DNA of 64,000 nt from Leifsonia xyli. Its GTDB lineage: Bacteria; Actinomycetota; Actinomycetes; Actinomycetales; Microbacteriaceae. Made by a program: the position numbers and the translations under genes. The notes under the pieces were generated by a model. The model did no database searches and was not told the DNA's origin. It saw nothing but the letters and a program-made list of their open reading frames with translations. The DNA is taken from contig QFQR01000002.1 of NCBI GenBank assembly GCA_003243275.1, forward strand, positions 1 to 64,000. The letters are read 5' to 3'. Below are positions 41,983 to 50,419 of the stretch, piece by piece (the stretch's first letter is position 1; each line of letters opens with the position of its first letter).

Positions 41983-42503
41983 CGCGCACCAGACCCGGAC
42001 TGCTCGTGGTGCTCGCGCTGGCGAGCGCCATCGGGGCTGTCGCGCTGCAGTTGGGGCTCGCGGCGGTGGGGCTGTCGAAGATCGTGCCGCAGGTGACGCT
42101 GTCGGTGACCCTCGTGCTGATCGCGGTCGTGGTGGTGGTGCTCGCGCTTCCGGTGCGGCGGGCGACGCGCCCCGGCTCGCGGCAGGACGGTCCGCGAGCG
42201 GGTGCGCCCGGTCGGGGTGGGTCGCGCCCTGGCGGCTCGCGCCCGGTCGACCCGTTCTACGCGACCCGCGTGCTGCTGATCGCGAAGGCTTCCGCGGTGG
42301 CGGGGGCGCTGCTCGGCGGCTCGGCGGTGGGGCTTGTGACGGAGCTCGTGATCCGTCCCGTGAGCATGGCGGCGACGGTGTGGGCGGGGGTGGCGATGAT
42401 CGTCGCGTCGATCCTGCTGCTCGTGGCGGGACTCCTCGCCGAGAGCTGGTGCGCGCTGCCTCCCGACGACGACGAGCACCCCTCGGCCGCCGGCCCCGCC
42501 TGA
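41979..42503 (+). CDS. DUF3180-type membrane protein
   Basis: 174-aa protein with four membrane helices (about 6-24, 34-54, about 98-118 and 125-150) and a Gly/Arg/Pro-rich cytoplasmic loop. It directly follows folK with overlapping stop/start, the place where actinobacteria carry the DUF3180 gene (Rv3605c in M. tuberculosis, from memory). Function unknown. Last gene of the folate block before the sugar cassette. Confidence 0.8.
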   Translation: MTRTRPGLLVVLALASAIGAVALQLGLAAVGLSKIVPQVTLSVTLVLIAVVVVVLALPVRRATRPGSRQDGPRAGAPGRGGSRPGGSRPVDPFYATRVLLIAKASAVAGALLGGSAVGLVTELVIRPVSMAATVWAGVAMIVASILLLVAGLLAESWCALPPDDDEHPSAAGPA

Positions 42504-42549
42504 ACTCGCCCGCCCGCTGAGCGACCACGGAGGCGGGGGTGGGTTGCCG

Positions 42550-42579
42550 ATGGTGACGTTCACATGTTAACGTCACCAT
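42550..42579. promoter_or_regulatory. operator upstream of the sugar cassette, likely for the LacI regulator
   Basis: Perfect 11-bp arms (ATGGTGACGTT and AACGTCACCAT) around 8 nt. Read outward, each half contains TGTKAACGTCACC, itself close to a LacI-type site TGNNAACGNNNNCA. So two abutting operators face each other, 121 bp before the binding-protein gene. Confidence 0.6.
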
Positions 42580-42699
42580 GCAACACATCCCCGAGGCGAT
42601 GCTCAAGGACGAGTACACAGCGAGGACGCAGCGGAGCGTCCCGAGGCATACCTCAAGACCCGCCGACCGGCGGGAATGGAACCAAGGAAGGATCCTGTC

Positions 42700-44004
42700 T
42701 TGAAGCGAACCACGAAGATCGCGGTCTCAGTAGTCGCGATGGCACTCCCCGTCGCGCTCGTGCTGGGCGGATGCAGCAGCGACCCCGGCAACGGCGGCGG
42801 CGGCAACGGCGACGACAACACCCTCACGGTCTGGGCCTGGGACCCGACCTTCAACATCTACGCGATGCAGGAGGCCGAGAAGATCTACCAGCAGAAGAAC
42901 CCGGACTTCAAGCTCGACATCGTCGAGACCCCGTGGGACGACCTGCAGACCAAGCTGACCACCCTCGCGCAGTCGCAGGAGTTCAGCCAACTGCCCGACA
43001 TCTTCCTCATGCAGAACAACGCGTTCCAGAAGAACGTCATCAACTACCCCGACCTGTTCAGCGACTACACCGACTCGAGCGTCGACTTCTCCGAGTTCCC
43101 GAAGGCCGTCACCGACTACTCGACCGTCGACGGCACCAACTACGGCCTGCCCTTCGACTCGGGCACCGCCATCCAGGCACTGCGCACCGACGTGCTCGCC
43201 GAGGCCGGCTACACCGTCGCGGACTTCACCGACATCACCTGGGACGACTTCCTCACCAAGGGCAAGGACGTGCTCGCCAAGACCGGCAAGCCGCTGCTCT
43301 CCGGTCAGGCCGGGTCGTCCGACATGATCATGATGATGCTGCAGTCGGCGGGCGCGAGCCTCTTCGACAAGGACGGCAAGCCCACGATCGCCGACAACGC
43401 GGCGCTCGAGAAGGCCATCGACACCTACAGCCAGCTCGTGAAGTCGGGCGTCTTCGTCGAGGTCAACTCGTGGGATGAGTACATCGGCACCTTCGTGAAC
43501 GGCTCGGTCGCCGGCACGATCAACGGCGTGTGGATCGTCGGATCCGTCCAGACCGCCGCCGATCAGTCCGGCAAGTGGGCGGTCACCAACCTTCCGAAGC
43601 TCGACGGCGTCTCGGATGCGACCAACTACTCGGCCAACGGCGGATCGTCGTGGGCGATCAGCTCGAACGCGAACACCAAGCTGGCGCAGGACTTCCTCGC
43701 GTCGACCTTCGCCGGCTCCACCGAGCTCTACGACACGATCCTGCCGAAGTCCGGCGCGGTCGCGAACTGGATCCCGGCCGGCGACAGCGACGTCTACGCA
43801 CAGCCGAGCGAGTTCTTCGGCGGCCAGGCGATCTTCGCGGACGTCGTGAAGTTCGGCGCCAAGGTGCCGAGCAACAACACGGGTGCCTACTACTACGAGG
43901 CGCGCGACGCCGTGAGTGCCGCGATCACCAAGATCATGGGCGGCACCGCCATGAAGGACGCACTCGCCGAGGCGCAGTCCACCGTCGAATTCGCGATGGG
44001 GTAA
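42700..44004 (+). CDS. sugar ABC transporter substrate-binding lipoprotein
   Basis: 434-aa CUT1-type extracellular binding protein. The signal sequence MKRTTKIAVSVVAMALPVALVL ends in lipobox LGGC, then an acidic Gly/Asn linker and a type 2 binding fold (LTVWAWDP, NGSVAGTINGVWIVGS, NGGSSWAISSNA). TTG 42700 is chosen: AAGGAAGG lies 8 nt upstream and the signal starts properly there. ATG 42676 would put extra residues before it. The adjacent beta-galactosidase suggests a beta-galactoside or galacto-oligosaccharide as substrate. A strong hairpin follows the gene. Confidence 0.92.
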   Translation: MKRTTKIAVSVVAMALPVALVLGGCSSDPGNGGGGNGDDNTLTVWAWDPTFNIYAMQEAEKIYQQKNPDFKLDIVETPWDDLQTKLTTLAQSQEFSQLPDIFLMQNNAFQKNVINYPDLFSDYTDSSVDFSEFPKAVTDYSTVDGTNYGLPFDSGTAIQALRTDVLAEAGYTVADFTDITWDDFLTKGKDVLAKTGKPLLSGQAGSSDMIMMMLQSAGASLFDKDGKPTIADNAALEKAIDTYSQLVKSGVFVEVNSWDEYIGTFVNGSVAGTINGVWIVGSVQTAADQSGKWAVTNLPKLDGVSDATNYSANGGSSWAISSNANTKLAQDFLASTFAGSTELYDTILPKSGAVANWIPAGDSDVYAQPSEFFGGQAIFADVVKFGAKVPSNNTGAYYYEARDAVSAAITKIMGGTAMKDALAEAQSTVEFAMG

Positions 44005-44009
44005 GCGGC

Positions 44010-44047
44010 GAGTCCCGGCGGACGGCACGCGCCGTCCGCCGGGACTC
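44010..44047 (+). other. intercistronic stem-loop after the binding-protein gene
   Basis: Perfect 17-bp stem (44010-44026 and 44031-44047) with loop ACGC, 5 nt after the stop codon and 44 nt before the first permease gene. Its position is like the malE-malF spacer: it would partly end transcription or protect the upstream message, giving more binding protein than permease. Confidence 0.75.
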
Positions 44048-44091
44048 CCCTGCCATCCGAACGAGAACCGACGAAGGACGAAGGTGCGACA

Positions 44092-45054
44092 GTGAGTGCG
44101 CTGACCGCGACGCCCGAGAAGGCGAACCGCGCTCGGGGGAAGACCCCGTCCGGCCGAAAGGGCCGCAATGACCGCTCAGGCTTCGGCATGGACCGACGCC
44201 TGAACCTGACCGGCTGGGTATTCCTGATGCCCGCAGCCCTGCTCATCGTGTTGGTGAGCTTCGTGCCGATGATCCAGGCGTTCATCCTGTCGCTGCAGAC
44301 CGGCCGCGGCGCCCGGCTGACCTTCGCCGACCCGCTCTGGTACAACTACCAGCGCCTCTTCAGCGACGAGATCTTCAAGCAGACGCTCGGCAACACCTTC
44401 ATCTACCTGATCATCCAGGTGCCGATCATGCTCGCGCTCGCGATGATCCTGGCCAACCTGCTCAACAATCCGCGTCTCAAGGCGAAGGCCTTCTGGCGCA
44501 CCGCGATCTTCCTGCCGTGCGCCGTCTCGCTCGTGTCGTACTCGCTCGTGTTCCGCACGATGTTCGCCACCGACGGCTTCGTCAACGACGTGCTCGGCGG
44601 CCTCGGCATCGCGCCCGTCAACTGGCTCGGCGAGCCCGACACGGCGCGGTTCGTGCTCATCCTCGGGCTGCTCTGGCGCTGGACCGGCTTCAACATGATC
44701 TTCTTCCTCGCGGGCCTGCAGAACATCGACCGCTCCACGCTCGAGGCGGCCCGGATGGATGGCGCGAACGCCCTCCAGACCTTCTGGCGGGTCACGGTTC
44801 CCCAGTTGCGCCCGATCATCGTGCTCACCGCGATCATGTCGACCAACGGCACCCTGCAGCTCTTCGACGAGTCGTGGAACCTCACGAAGGGCGGTCCCGC
44901 CTACGCGACCATGTCCATGTCGCACTACCTCTACGAGGTCTCGTTCCAACGCAACCCCAACTTCGGCTACGGTGCGGCGCTGTCGTACGTGATCCTGATC
45001 CTCGTCGCCGTGCTCGCGTTCATCCAGCTGAAGGTCGGTGACAAGCGTGGCTAA
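44092..45054 (+). CDS. sugar ABC transporter permease, MalF type
   Basis: 320-aa inner-membrane permease with six helices after a basic 35-residue cytoplasmic tail. The EAA loop EAARMDGANALQTFWRVTVPQLRPI contacts the ATPase. GTG start preceded by GAAGG. Pairs with the next gene to form the channel. No ATPase gene is in the cassette, so a shared MsiK-type ATPase encoded elsewhere is probably used. Confidence 0.93.
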   Translation: MSALTATPEKANRARGKTPSGRKGRNDRSGFGMDRRLNLTGWVFLMPAALLIVLVSFVPMIQAFILSLQTGRGARLTFADPLWYNYQRLFSDEIFKQTLGNTFIYLIIQVPIMLALAMILANLLNNPRLKAKAFWRTAIFLPCAVSLVSYSLVFRTMFATDGFVNDVLGGLGIAPVNWLGEPDTARFVLILGLLWRWTGFNMIFFLAGLQNIDRSTLEAARMDGANALQTFWRVTVPQLRPIIVLTAIMSTNGTLQLFDESWNLTKGGPAYATMSMSHYLYEVSFQRNPNFGYGAALSYVILILVAVLAFIQLKVGDKRG

Positions 45055-45856
45055 GAAGCTGCGGGCATTGCCCGGCTATCTGTTCCTCGGCATCTGGGCG
45101 CTGTTCTCCCTGTTCCCGCTCTACTTCATGGCGGTGTCGGCCACCAACACGAGCCGGGATGTGCTCGCCTCGCGTCTGCTGCCGGGGGGCGAGTTGTTCG
45201 CCAACTTCGTCAAGCTCTTCCAGGCGCAGGATGTGGCGGCCGCCATGTTCAGCTCCTTCGCGATCGCGGTGGGCACCACCGTGCTCGCGCTCATCGTGTG
45301 CTCGATCGCCGGCTACGGCTTCGAGGTCTACCACTCCAAGGGCAAGGACGTCGTGATGGGCGTGCTGCTGCTCGCCATGATGATCCCCTTCGCGGCGACG
45401 ATGATCCCGTTGTTCCAGATGTTCGCGAAGCTCGGCTTGGTCAACTCGCTCTTCGCGGTGATCATCCCGGCGATCTCGACGCCGCTGCTGATCCTGCTGT
45501 TCCGGCAGTCCTCGCGCGCGTTCCCGAGCGAGATCCTCGAGGCGGCGCGCGTGGACGGCCTGCGCGAGCTCTCGATCTTCGCCCGGATCTACGTCCCGAC
45601 GATGCGGGCGACCTTCGCGGCCGCCGGCGTCATCACCTTCATGACCGCGTGGAACAACTTCCTGTGGCCCCGCGTCATCCTCATCAAGAACGAGGTTCAA
45701 ACCATGCCCATGCTCATCTCGAACCTGAGCGCCGGTTACGTGACCGACTACGGGGTGCTCATGCTCGCGGTGCTGCTGGCGTCGCTGCCGACGATGATCG
45801 TCTTCCTCGTGCTGCAGCGTTCGTTCGCCGAGGGGATCACGGGGGCCATCAAGTGA
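45047..45856 (+). CDS. sugar ABC transporter permease, MalG type
   Basis: 269-aa permease with six helices; EAA loop EAARVDGLRELSIFARIYVPTMR and the following FMTAWNNFLWP block. Start uncertain: GTG 45047 (GGTG 6 nt upstream, overlaps the previous stop) or GTG 45038, three codons longer. Its stop overlaps the GTG of the beta-galactosidase gene. Confidence 0.92.
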   Translation: MAKKLRALPGYLFLGIWALFSLFPLYFMAVSATNTSRDVLASRLLPGGELFANFVKLFQAQDVAAAMFSSFAIAVGTTVLALIVCSIAGYGFEVYHSKGKDVVMGVLLLAMMIPFAATMIPLFQMFAKLGLVNSLFAVIIPAISTPLLILLFRQSSRAFPSEILEAARVDGLRELSIFARIYVPTMRATFAAAGVITFMTAWNNFLWPRVILIKNEVQTMPMLISNLSAGYVTDYGVLMLAVLLASLPTMIVFLVLQRSFAEGITGAIK

Positions 45857-48800
45857 GTCTCGACCTCACGCGGGTCGCCGACCCGCGCTTCGTCGCCGAG
45901 CATCGGATGCCGGCCCACTCCGACCACCGCTGGTTCCGTGACGGGGCCGAGGTGGCATCCGGGGTGAGCAGCTTCGAGCAGTCGTTGAGCGGCCCCTGGT
46001 GGTTCCACTACGCGCCGAGTCCCGCCGACGCGGTCGAGGGCTTCGAGGCGGTCGGATTCGATGCCTCCGGTTGGGACGAGATCCCGGTGCCCGCGCACAT
46101 CCAGCTGCAGGGCTACGACCGGCCGCAGTACGCGAACGTGCAGTACCCCTGGGACGGCGGGGAGCAGGTGGAGCCGGGCCAGATCCCGACGATCTTCAAC
46201 CCGGTCGCCTCCTACCTGCGCGACTTCACGCTCGAGGGTGAACTCGCGCCCGGCGAGACCGTGTCGGTCGTCTTCGAGGGCGCCGAGAGCGCGATCGCGG
46301 TGTGGTGCAACGGCGTCTACATCGGCTACGCGACCGACAGCTTCACGCCGTCGGAGTTCGATCTGACCGCCGCGCTCGTGCCCGGGGTGAACCGGCTCGC
46401 CGCGCAGGTCATCAAGTTCTCGAGCGGTTCCTGGCTCGAAGACCAGGACATGTTCCGCTTCTCGGGGCTGTTCCGCGACGTCGTGCTGAAGCGCCGTCCC
46501 GCAGCCCACCTCGAGGACCTGCAACTGCGCATCGCGCTCGCCGAGGATCTGGCGAGCGCTGAGCTGCGGATCGAGACGACGCTGCGCGGTGAGGGTTCGC
46601 TCAGCGCACGGCTGGCGGGCGTCGGCGAGCTCACGCCGTCCGGCGACGGTGCCCACAGCATCCGGGTCGAGAACCCGCGGTTGTGGAGCCCGGAGTCCCC
46701 GGAGCTCTACGAGCTCGTCATCGAGGTGAGGGATGCGGCGGGAACCGTGACCGAGCTCGTGCCGCAGCCGCTCGGCATCCGTCGCTTCGCCATCGAGGAC
46801 GGCCTGCTGCGGCTCAACGGCCGCCGCGTCGTGTTCAACGGGGTCAACCGCCACGAGTTCGGGCTGAACGGACGCGTCATGACCCGCGAGGAGACCGAGG
46901 CCGATCTGCGCGCCCTCAAGCGCATCAACGTCAACGCCATCCGCACGAGTCACTACCCGAACAACTCCTTCTTCTACGAGCTGGCCGACCGCTACGGCTT
47001 CCTCGTGATCGACGAGATGAACCTCGAGACCCACGGACTGTGGGATCGGCTGCGCTACCTCGGCGCAGACGACGCGGATGCGGTTCCGGGCGACCGGCCC
47101 GAGTGGCTGCCCGCACTGCTCGACCGCGCCGCGAGCATGCTCGAGCGCGACAAGAACCACCCGAGCATCGTCATGTGGTCGTGCGGCAACGAGTCGTACG
47201 GCGGCAGTGACATCCTGGCCGTGGCCGACTGGTTCCGCTCGCGCGACGACCGGCCCGTGCACTACGAGGGCGTCGACTGGGACCCGCGCTACCCCGAGAC
47301 CAGCGACGTGCTGAGCCGGATGTACACCCCGGCGCGCGAGATCGAGCCCTACCTCGCGGCGCATCCCGGCAAGCCGCTCATCCTGTGCGAGTACGCGCAC
47401 GCGATGGGCAACTCCTTCGGCGGTGTCGATGCCTACCTCGACCTCGCCTACCGGGAGCCGCGCTTCCAGGGCGGGTTCATCTGGGACTTCGCCGACCAGG
47501 CGATCGCGCTCACCGACCCCGACGGCCGGGCCTACTTCGGCTACGGCGGCGACAACGGCGAGACGCCGCACGACGGCGACTTCTGTGGCAACGGCATCTT
47601 CTTCGCCGACCACACGCCCTCGCCGAAGGCGCGTGAGGCGGCGAAGCTCTACCAGGGGCTCGTCGTCGCGGTCGACGCCGACAGCTTCGCCGTCGAGAGC
47701 CGACTGCTCGCGACGAACTCCTCCGCGTACGAGTGCCGCGTGGTGCTCGAGCGCGAGGGGGAGGTGCTCGAGACGACGACGATCGAGACGGATGTCGCCC
47801 CCGGCGAGACGGCGCGGTATCCGCTTCCCTTCGCCGTTCCGGGCGACGGCGGCGAGCACGCCGTCCTGGTGTCGTTCCGCTTGCGCGAGGCGACCGCCTG
47901 GGCGGATGCCGGGCATGAGGTCGCGTGGGGTCAGGGCGTGTTCGGCGCCTGGACGCCTCCCGCGACCGTCGGCGTCACGCCTCCGCGCGTCGTGCACGGC
48001 ATCCACAACACGGGTGTGCACGGAACCCGCTTCCAGGCGATGTTCTCGCGTCTGCACGGAGGCCTCGTCTCCTACCGCTACGGCGGGGGCGCCGACGGGG
48101 GAAGGGAACTGCTGCGCGGAACCGTGCGCCCGAACTTCTGGCACGCGCCCACCGCGAACGAACGCGGCTGGGGCGGCCCCGTCGAGGACGGCGCCTGGCT
48201 GCTGGCGAGCCGCTACCGGATGACGCCTCCGGAGTCCACGGATCCCGTGGTCACGATCGGCGACGACGGCAGCGTGACCGCCGTCTACCGCTATGCGCTC
48301 ACGATCCAGCCGGCCACCGTGTGCGAACTCGCCTATCGCGTCGACGGCTCGGGGCGGGTCGAGGTGACCCAGACGATGGAGCTCGCCGAGGGTCTGCCCG
48401 CACTGCCCGAGTTCGGCACCCTGCTCACCACCGCCGAGCGGCTCGACGTCTGGCGCTGGTACGGCGACGGGCCGGAGGAGAGCTACGTCGACCGGCGCGC
48501 CGGTTCCCGGTTGGGCGTGCACGAGACGGATGTGCGCACCGCGCTCACCCCGTACCTGCGGCCCCAGGAGGCGGGCAGCCGCACCGGGGTGCGCTGGGCC
48601 GAGGTGACCGACGGACGCGGGGTCGGCATCCGCCTGGATGCCGCAGACGGCATGGAGTTCTCCGCGCTGCCGTGGACCCCGGACGAGATCGAGGCAGCCT
48701 CGCATCCGAACCTGTTGCCGCCGAGCCACCGCACGGTGCTCCGACCTGCGCTCATGCGGCGCGGGGTGGGAGGCGACGACTCCTGGGGTGCGCGTACACT

Positions 48801-48864
48801 TCCCGAGTATCGGCTGCCCACGACGGGCACGCTCCGCTTCCGATTCGGATTCACGGGGGTCTGA
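45853..48864 (+). CDS. beta-galactosidase, glycoside hydrolase family 2 (LacZ type)
   Basis: 1003-aa cytoplasmic enzyme of full LacZ length. N-terminal sugar-binding jelly roll (WFHYAPSPADAVEGF, VPAHIQLQGYDRPQYANVQYPW), Ig-like domain, TIM barrel with NGVNRHEFG, acid/base Glu447 in WSCGNES, and nucleophile Glu513 in CEYAHAMGNS. The C-terminal beta-sandwich typical of LacZ is present (FWHAPTANERGWG). No signal peptide, so the imported sugar is hydrolysed inside. GTG start overlaps the permease stop; the LacI gene begins 1 nt after its stop. Confidence 0.95.
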   Translation: MSLDLTRVADPRFVAEHRMPAHSDHRWFRDGAEVASGVSSFEQSLSGPWWFHYAPSPADAVEGFEAVGFDASGWDEIPVPAHIQLQGYDRPQYANVQYPWDGGEQVEPGQIPTIFNPVASYLRDFTLEGELAPGETVSVVFEGAESAIAVWCNGVYIGYATDSFTPSEFDLTAALVPGVNRLAAQVIKFSSGSWLEDQDMFRFSGLFRDVVLKRRPAAHLEDLQLRIALAEDLASAELRIETTLRGEGSLSARLAGVGELTPSGDGAHSIRVENPRLWSPESPELYELVIEVRDAAGTVTELVPQPLGIRRFAIEDGLLRLNGRRVVFNGVNRHEFGLNGRVMTREETEADLRALKRINVNAIRTSHYPNNSFFYELADRYGFLVIDEMNLETHGLWDRLRYLGADDADAVPGDRPEWLPALLDRAASMLERDKNHPSIVMWSCGNESYGGSDILAVADWFRSRDDRPVHYEGVDWDPRYPETSDVLSRMYTPAREIEPYLAAHPGKPLILCEYAHAMGNSFGGVDAYLDLAYREPRFQGGFIWDFADQAIALTDPDGRAYFGYGGDNGETPHDGDFCGNGIFFADHTPSPKAREAAKLYQGLVVAVDADSFAVESRLLATNSSAYECRVVLEREGEVLETTTIETDVAPGETARYPLPFAVPGDGGEHAVLVSFRLREATAWADAGHEVAWGQGVFGAWTPPATVGVTPPRVVHGIHNTGVHGTRFQAMFSRLHGGLVSYRYGGGADGGRELLRGTVRPNFWHAPTANERGWGGPVEDGAWLLASRYRMTPPESTDPVVTIGDDGSVTAVYRYALTIQPATVCELAYRVDGSGRVEVTQTMELAEGLPALPEFGTLLTTAERLDVWRWYGDGPEESYVDRRAGSRLGVHETDVRTALTPYLRPQEAGSRTGVRWAEVTDGRGVGIRLDAADGMEFSALPWTPDEIEAASHPNLLPPSHRTVLRPALMRRGVGGDDSWGARTLPEYRLPTTGTLRFRFGFTGV

Positions 48865-48865
48865 G

Positions 48866-49891
48866 ATGGAAACGCGGCGTCCTTCCATGCGGGACGTCGC
48901 CCAGGTGTCCGGACTCTCGCTGCAGACCGTGTCGCGGGTCGCCAACGGCGAACCGAACGTCAACGACGCGACCCGCGACCGCGTGCTGACGGTCATGCGC
49001 GAACTCGGCTACCGGCCGAACCTTGCGGCACGGGCGATGCGGCGCGGCAGCTACAAGACCATCGGCATCGTCTACCAGGGCCTGCACGCCGTCGGCACCC
49101 GGCGCACCGTCGAGGCGGTCTCTGAGTATGCGGCGCTGAACGGCTACGCCACCACCCTCATGCCGATCGCCGCCGCCACGGGGCTCGCCACGAGCGGAGC
49201 GTTCACCCGGCTGGAGGAGATGGCGGTCGACGTGATCGTCTCGATCCTCACCTCGCAGCTCGAGTTCGACACCCCGATGCGGGTGCCGCCCGGCATGCAC
49301 ACGATCCTCATCGGGCCGCAGTCGAACCCGGATGTCTCGGCCATGGACTCCGACCAGATCGGCGGCAGCGAGGCGGCCGTGCGCCACCTGCTCGGGCCAG
49401 GCCACCGTTCCGTGCAGCACATCACCGGTGCCCCCGGCTCCTTCTTCGCCGCGCGGCGCGAGGAGACCTGGGCTCGCGTGTTGGAGGCGGAGGGGCTTGC
49501 CGTCCCCGAGCCGTTGCGAGGCGACTGGACGGCCCACTCCGGCTATCTGGCGGTGCGGCGGATGCTCGACACGACACCGCGGGACGAGCTGCCCACCGCG
49601 ATCTTCTCCGCGAACGACCAGATGGCGCTCGGTGCCTATCGCGCCTTCGGGGAGGCCGGCATCCGCATCCCCGAGGAGGTGTCGATCGTCGGCTTCGACG
49701 ACATCGAGGAGGCGGTCGACTTCAGCCCGCCGCTCACCACGATCGCGCAGGACTGGGACCTGCTCGGACGTGAGGTGCTGCGGGTGGCGAGCGAGTCGCT
49801 CGCGGGCGCCCCGCCGCAGTCGGTGCTGCTGCCGACACGGCTCGTGGAGCGCGAGTCGGTGGCGCCGCCGCGCTCGCGCCCCACCCGCTGA
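48866..49891 (+). CDS. LacI-family transcriptional regulator
   Basis: 341 aa. N-terminal HTH and hinge helix: MRDVAQVSGLSLQTVSRVANGEPNVNDATRDRVLTVMRELGYRPNLAARAMR (about residues 8-58), then a periplasmic-binding-like ligand domain (SANDQMALGAYRAFGEAGIRIPEEVSIVGFDDIEEA). Last gene of the sugar cassette, so it probably represses it and is released by a galactoside. Likely target: the palindrome at 42550-42579. ATG follows the beta-galactosidase stop after 1 nt. Confidence 0.95.
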   Translation: METRRPSMRDVAQVSGLSLQTVSRVANGEPNVNDATRDRVLTVMRELGYRPNLAARAMRRGSYKTIGIVYQGLHAVGTRRTVEAVSEYAALNGYATTLMPIAAATGLATSGAFTRLEEMAVDVIVSILTSQLEFDTPMRVPPGMHTILIGPQSNPDVSAMDSDQIGGSEAAVRHLLGPGHRSVQHITGAPGSFFAARREETWARVLEAEGLAVPEPLRGDWTAHSGYLAVRRMLDTTPRDELPTAIFSANDQMALGAYRAFGEAGIRIPEEVSIVGFDDIEEAVDFSPPLTTIAQDWDLLGREVLRVASESLAGAPPQSVLLPTRLVERESVAPPRSRPTR

Positions 49892-49900
49892 ATGACCGGC

Positions 49901-49906
49901 TAGCGT
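49901..49906 (+). promoter_or_regulatory. -10 box of leaderless PH-domain operon promoter
   Basis: TAGCGT, 6 nt before GTG 49913. It starts the housekeeping operon again right after the sugar cassette. Confidence 0.55.
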
Positions 49907-49912
49907 GAACAC

Positions 49913-50419
49913 GTGACCGACACGCCCACCGCATCCGGCCGACTCGAGCCCGTCACGGGCGAGTGGAGGCGGGTGTCGCCCAAGTTCATCGTGGTCGACC
50001 TGATCGGCAACCTCTTCTCGGGCATCATCTCGACCGCGGCGGCGGCGCTGCCCGCGTGGCTGTTCCACTGGGGCGTGTGGTGGTGGGCGCTGCCCGCGGT
50101 CGTCGGCGCCACCTCCCTCGTGCTCATCGCCCTCACCCCGCGCCGGGTGCGCTCGATCGGCTACCTGCTGCGCGACGACGACCTGCTCTTCCGGCGGGGC
50201 ATCATGTTCCAGCGCTTCGTCGCCGTCCCCTTCGGACGGATGCAGCTCGTCGACATCACCCGCGGCCCGCTCGCGCGCGCCCTCGGACTCGCCGAGCTCA
50301 AGCTCGTGACGGCGGCCGCCGCATCCGGTGTCGTGATCCCCGGGTTGCCGCTCGCCGCCGCAGAGGAGCTGCGCGACCACCTGGTGGCCGTCGCGGAGAC
50401 CCGCCGGGCGGGGCTGTGA
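49913..50419 (+). CDS. bacterial PH-domain membrane protein (YdbS-like)
   Basis: 168 aa: two membrane helices (about 32-52 and 57-75), then a bacterial PH (bPH2) domain (RRVRSIGYLLRDDDLLFRRGIMFQRFVAVPFGRMQLVDITRGPLARALGLAEL). Such small proteins pair with a larger bPH2 protein, here the next gene, with overlapping stop/start. Function unknown; YdbS/YdbT in Bacillus are linked to bacteriocin resistance. Leaderless GTG start. Confidence 0.88.
   Translation: MTDTPTASGRLEPVTGEWRRVSPKFIVVDLIGNLFSGIISTAAAALPAWLFHWGVWWWALPAVVGATSLVLIALTPRRVRSIGYLLRDDDLLFRRGIMFQRFVAVPFGRMQLVDITRGPLARALGLAELKLVTAAAASGVVIPGLPLAAAEELRDHLVAVAETRRAGL

Noticed and set aside
42504..49891. Mobile element carrying the sugar genes
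   Set aside because: No integrase, transposase, tRNA end or terminal repeats seen; only gene order suggests insertion.
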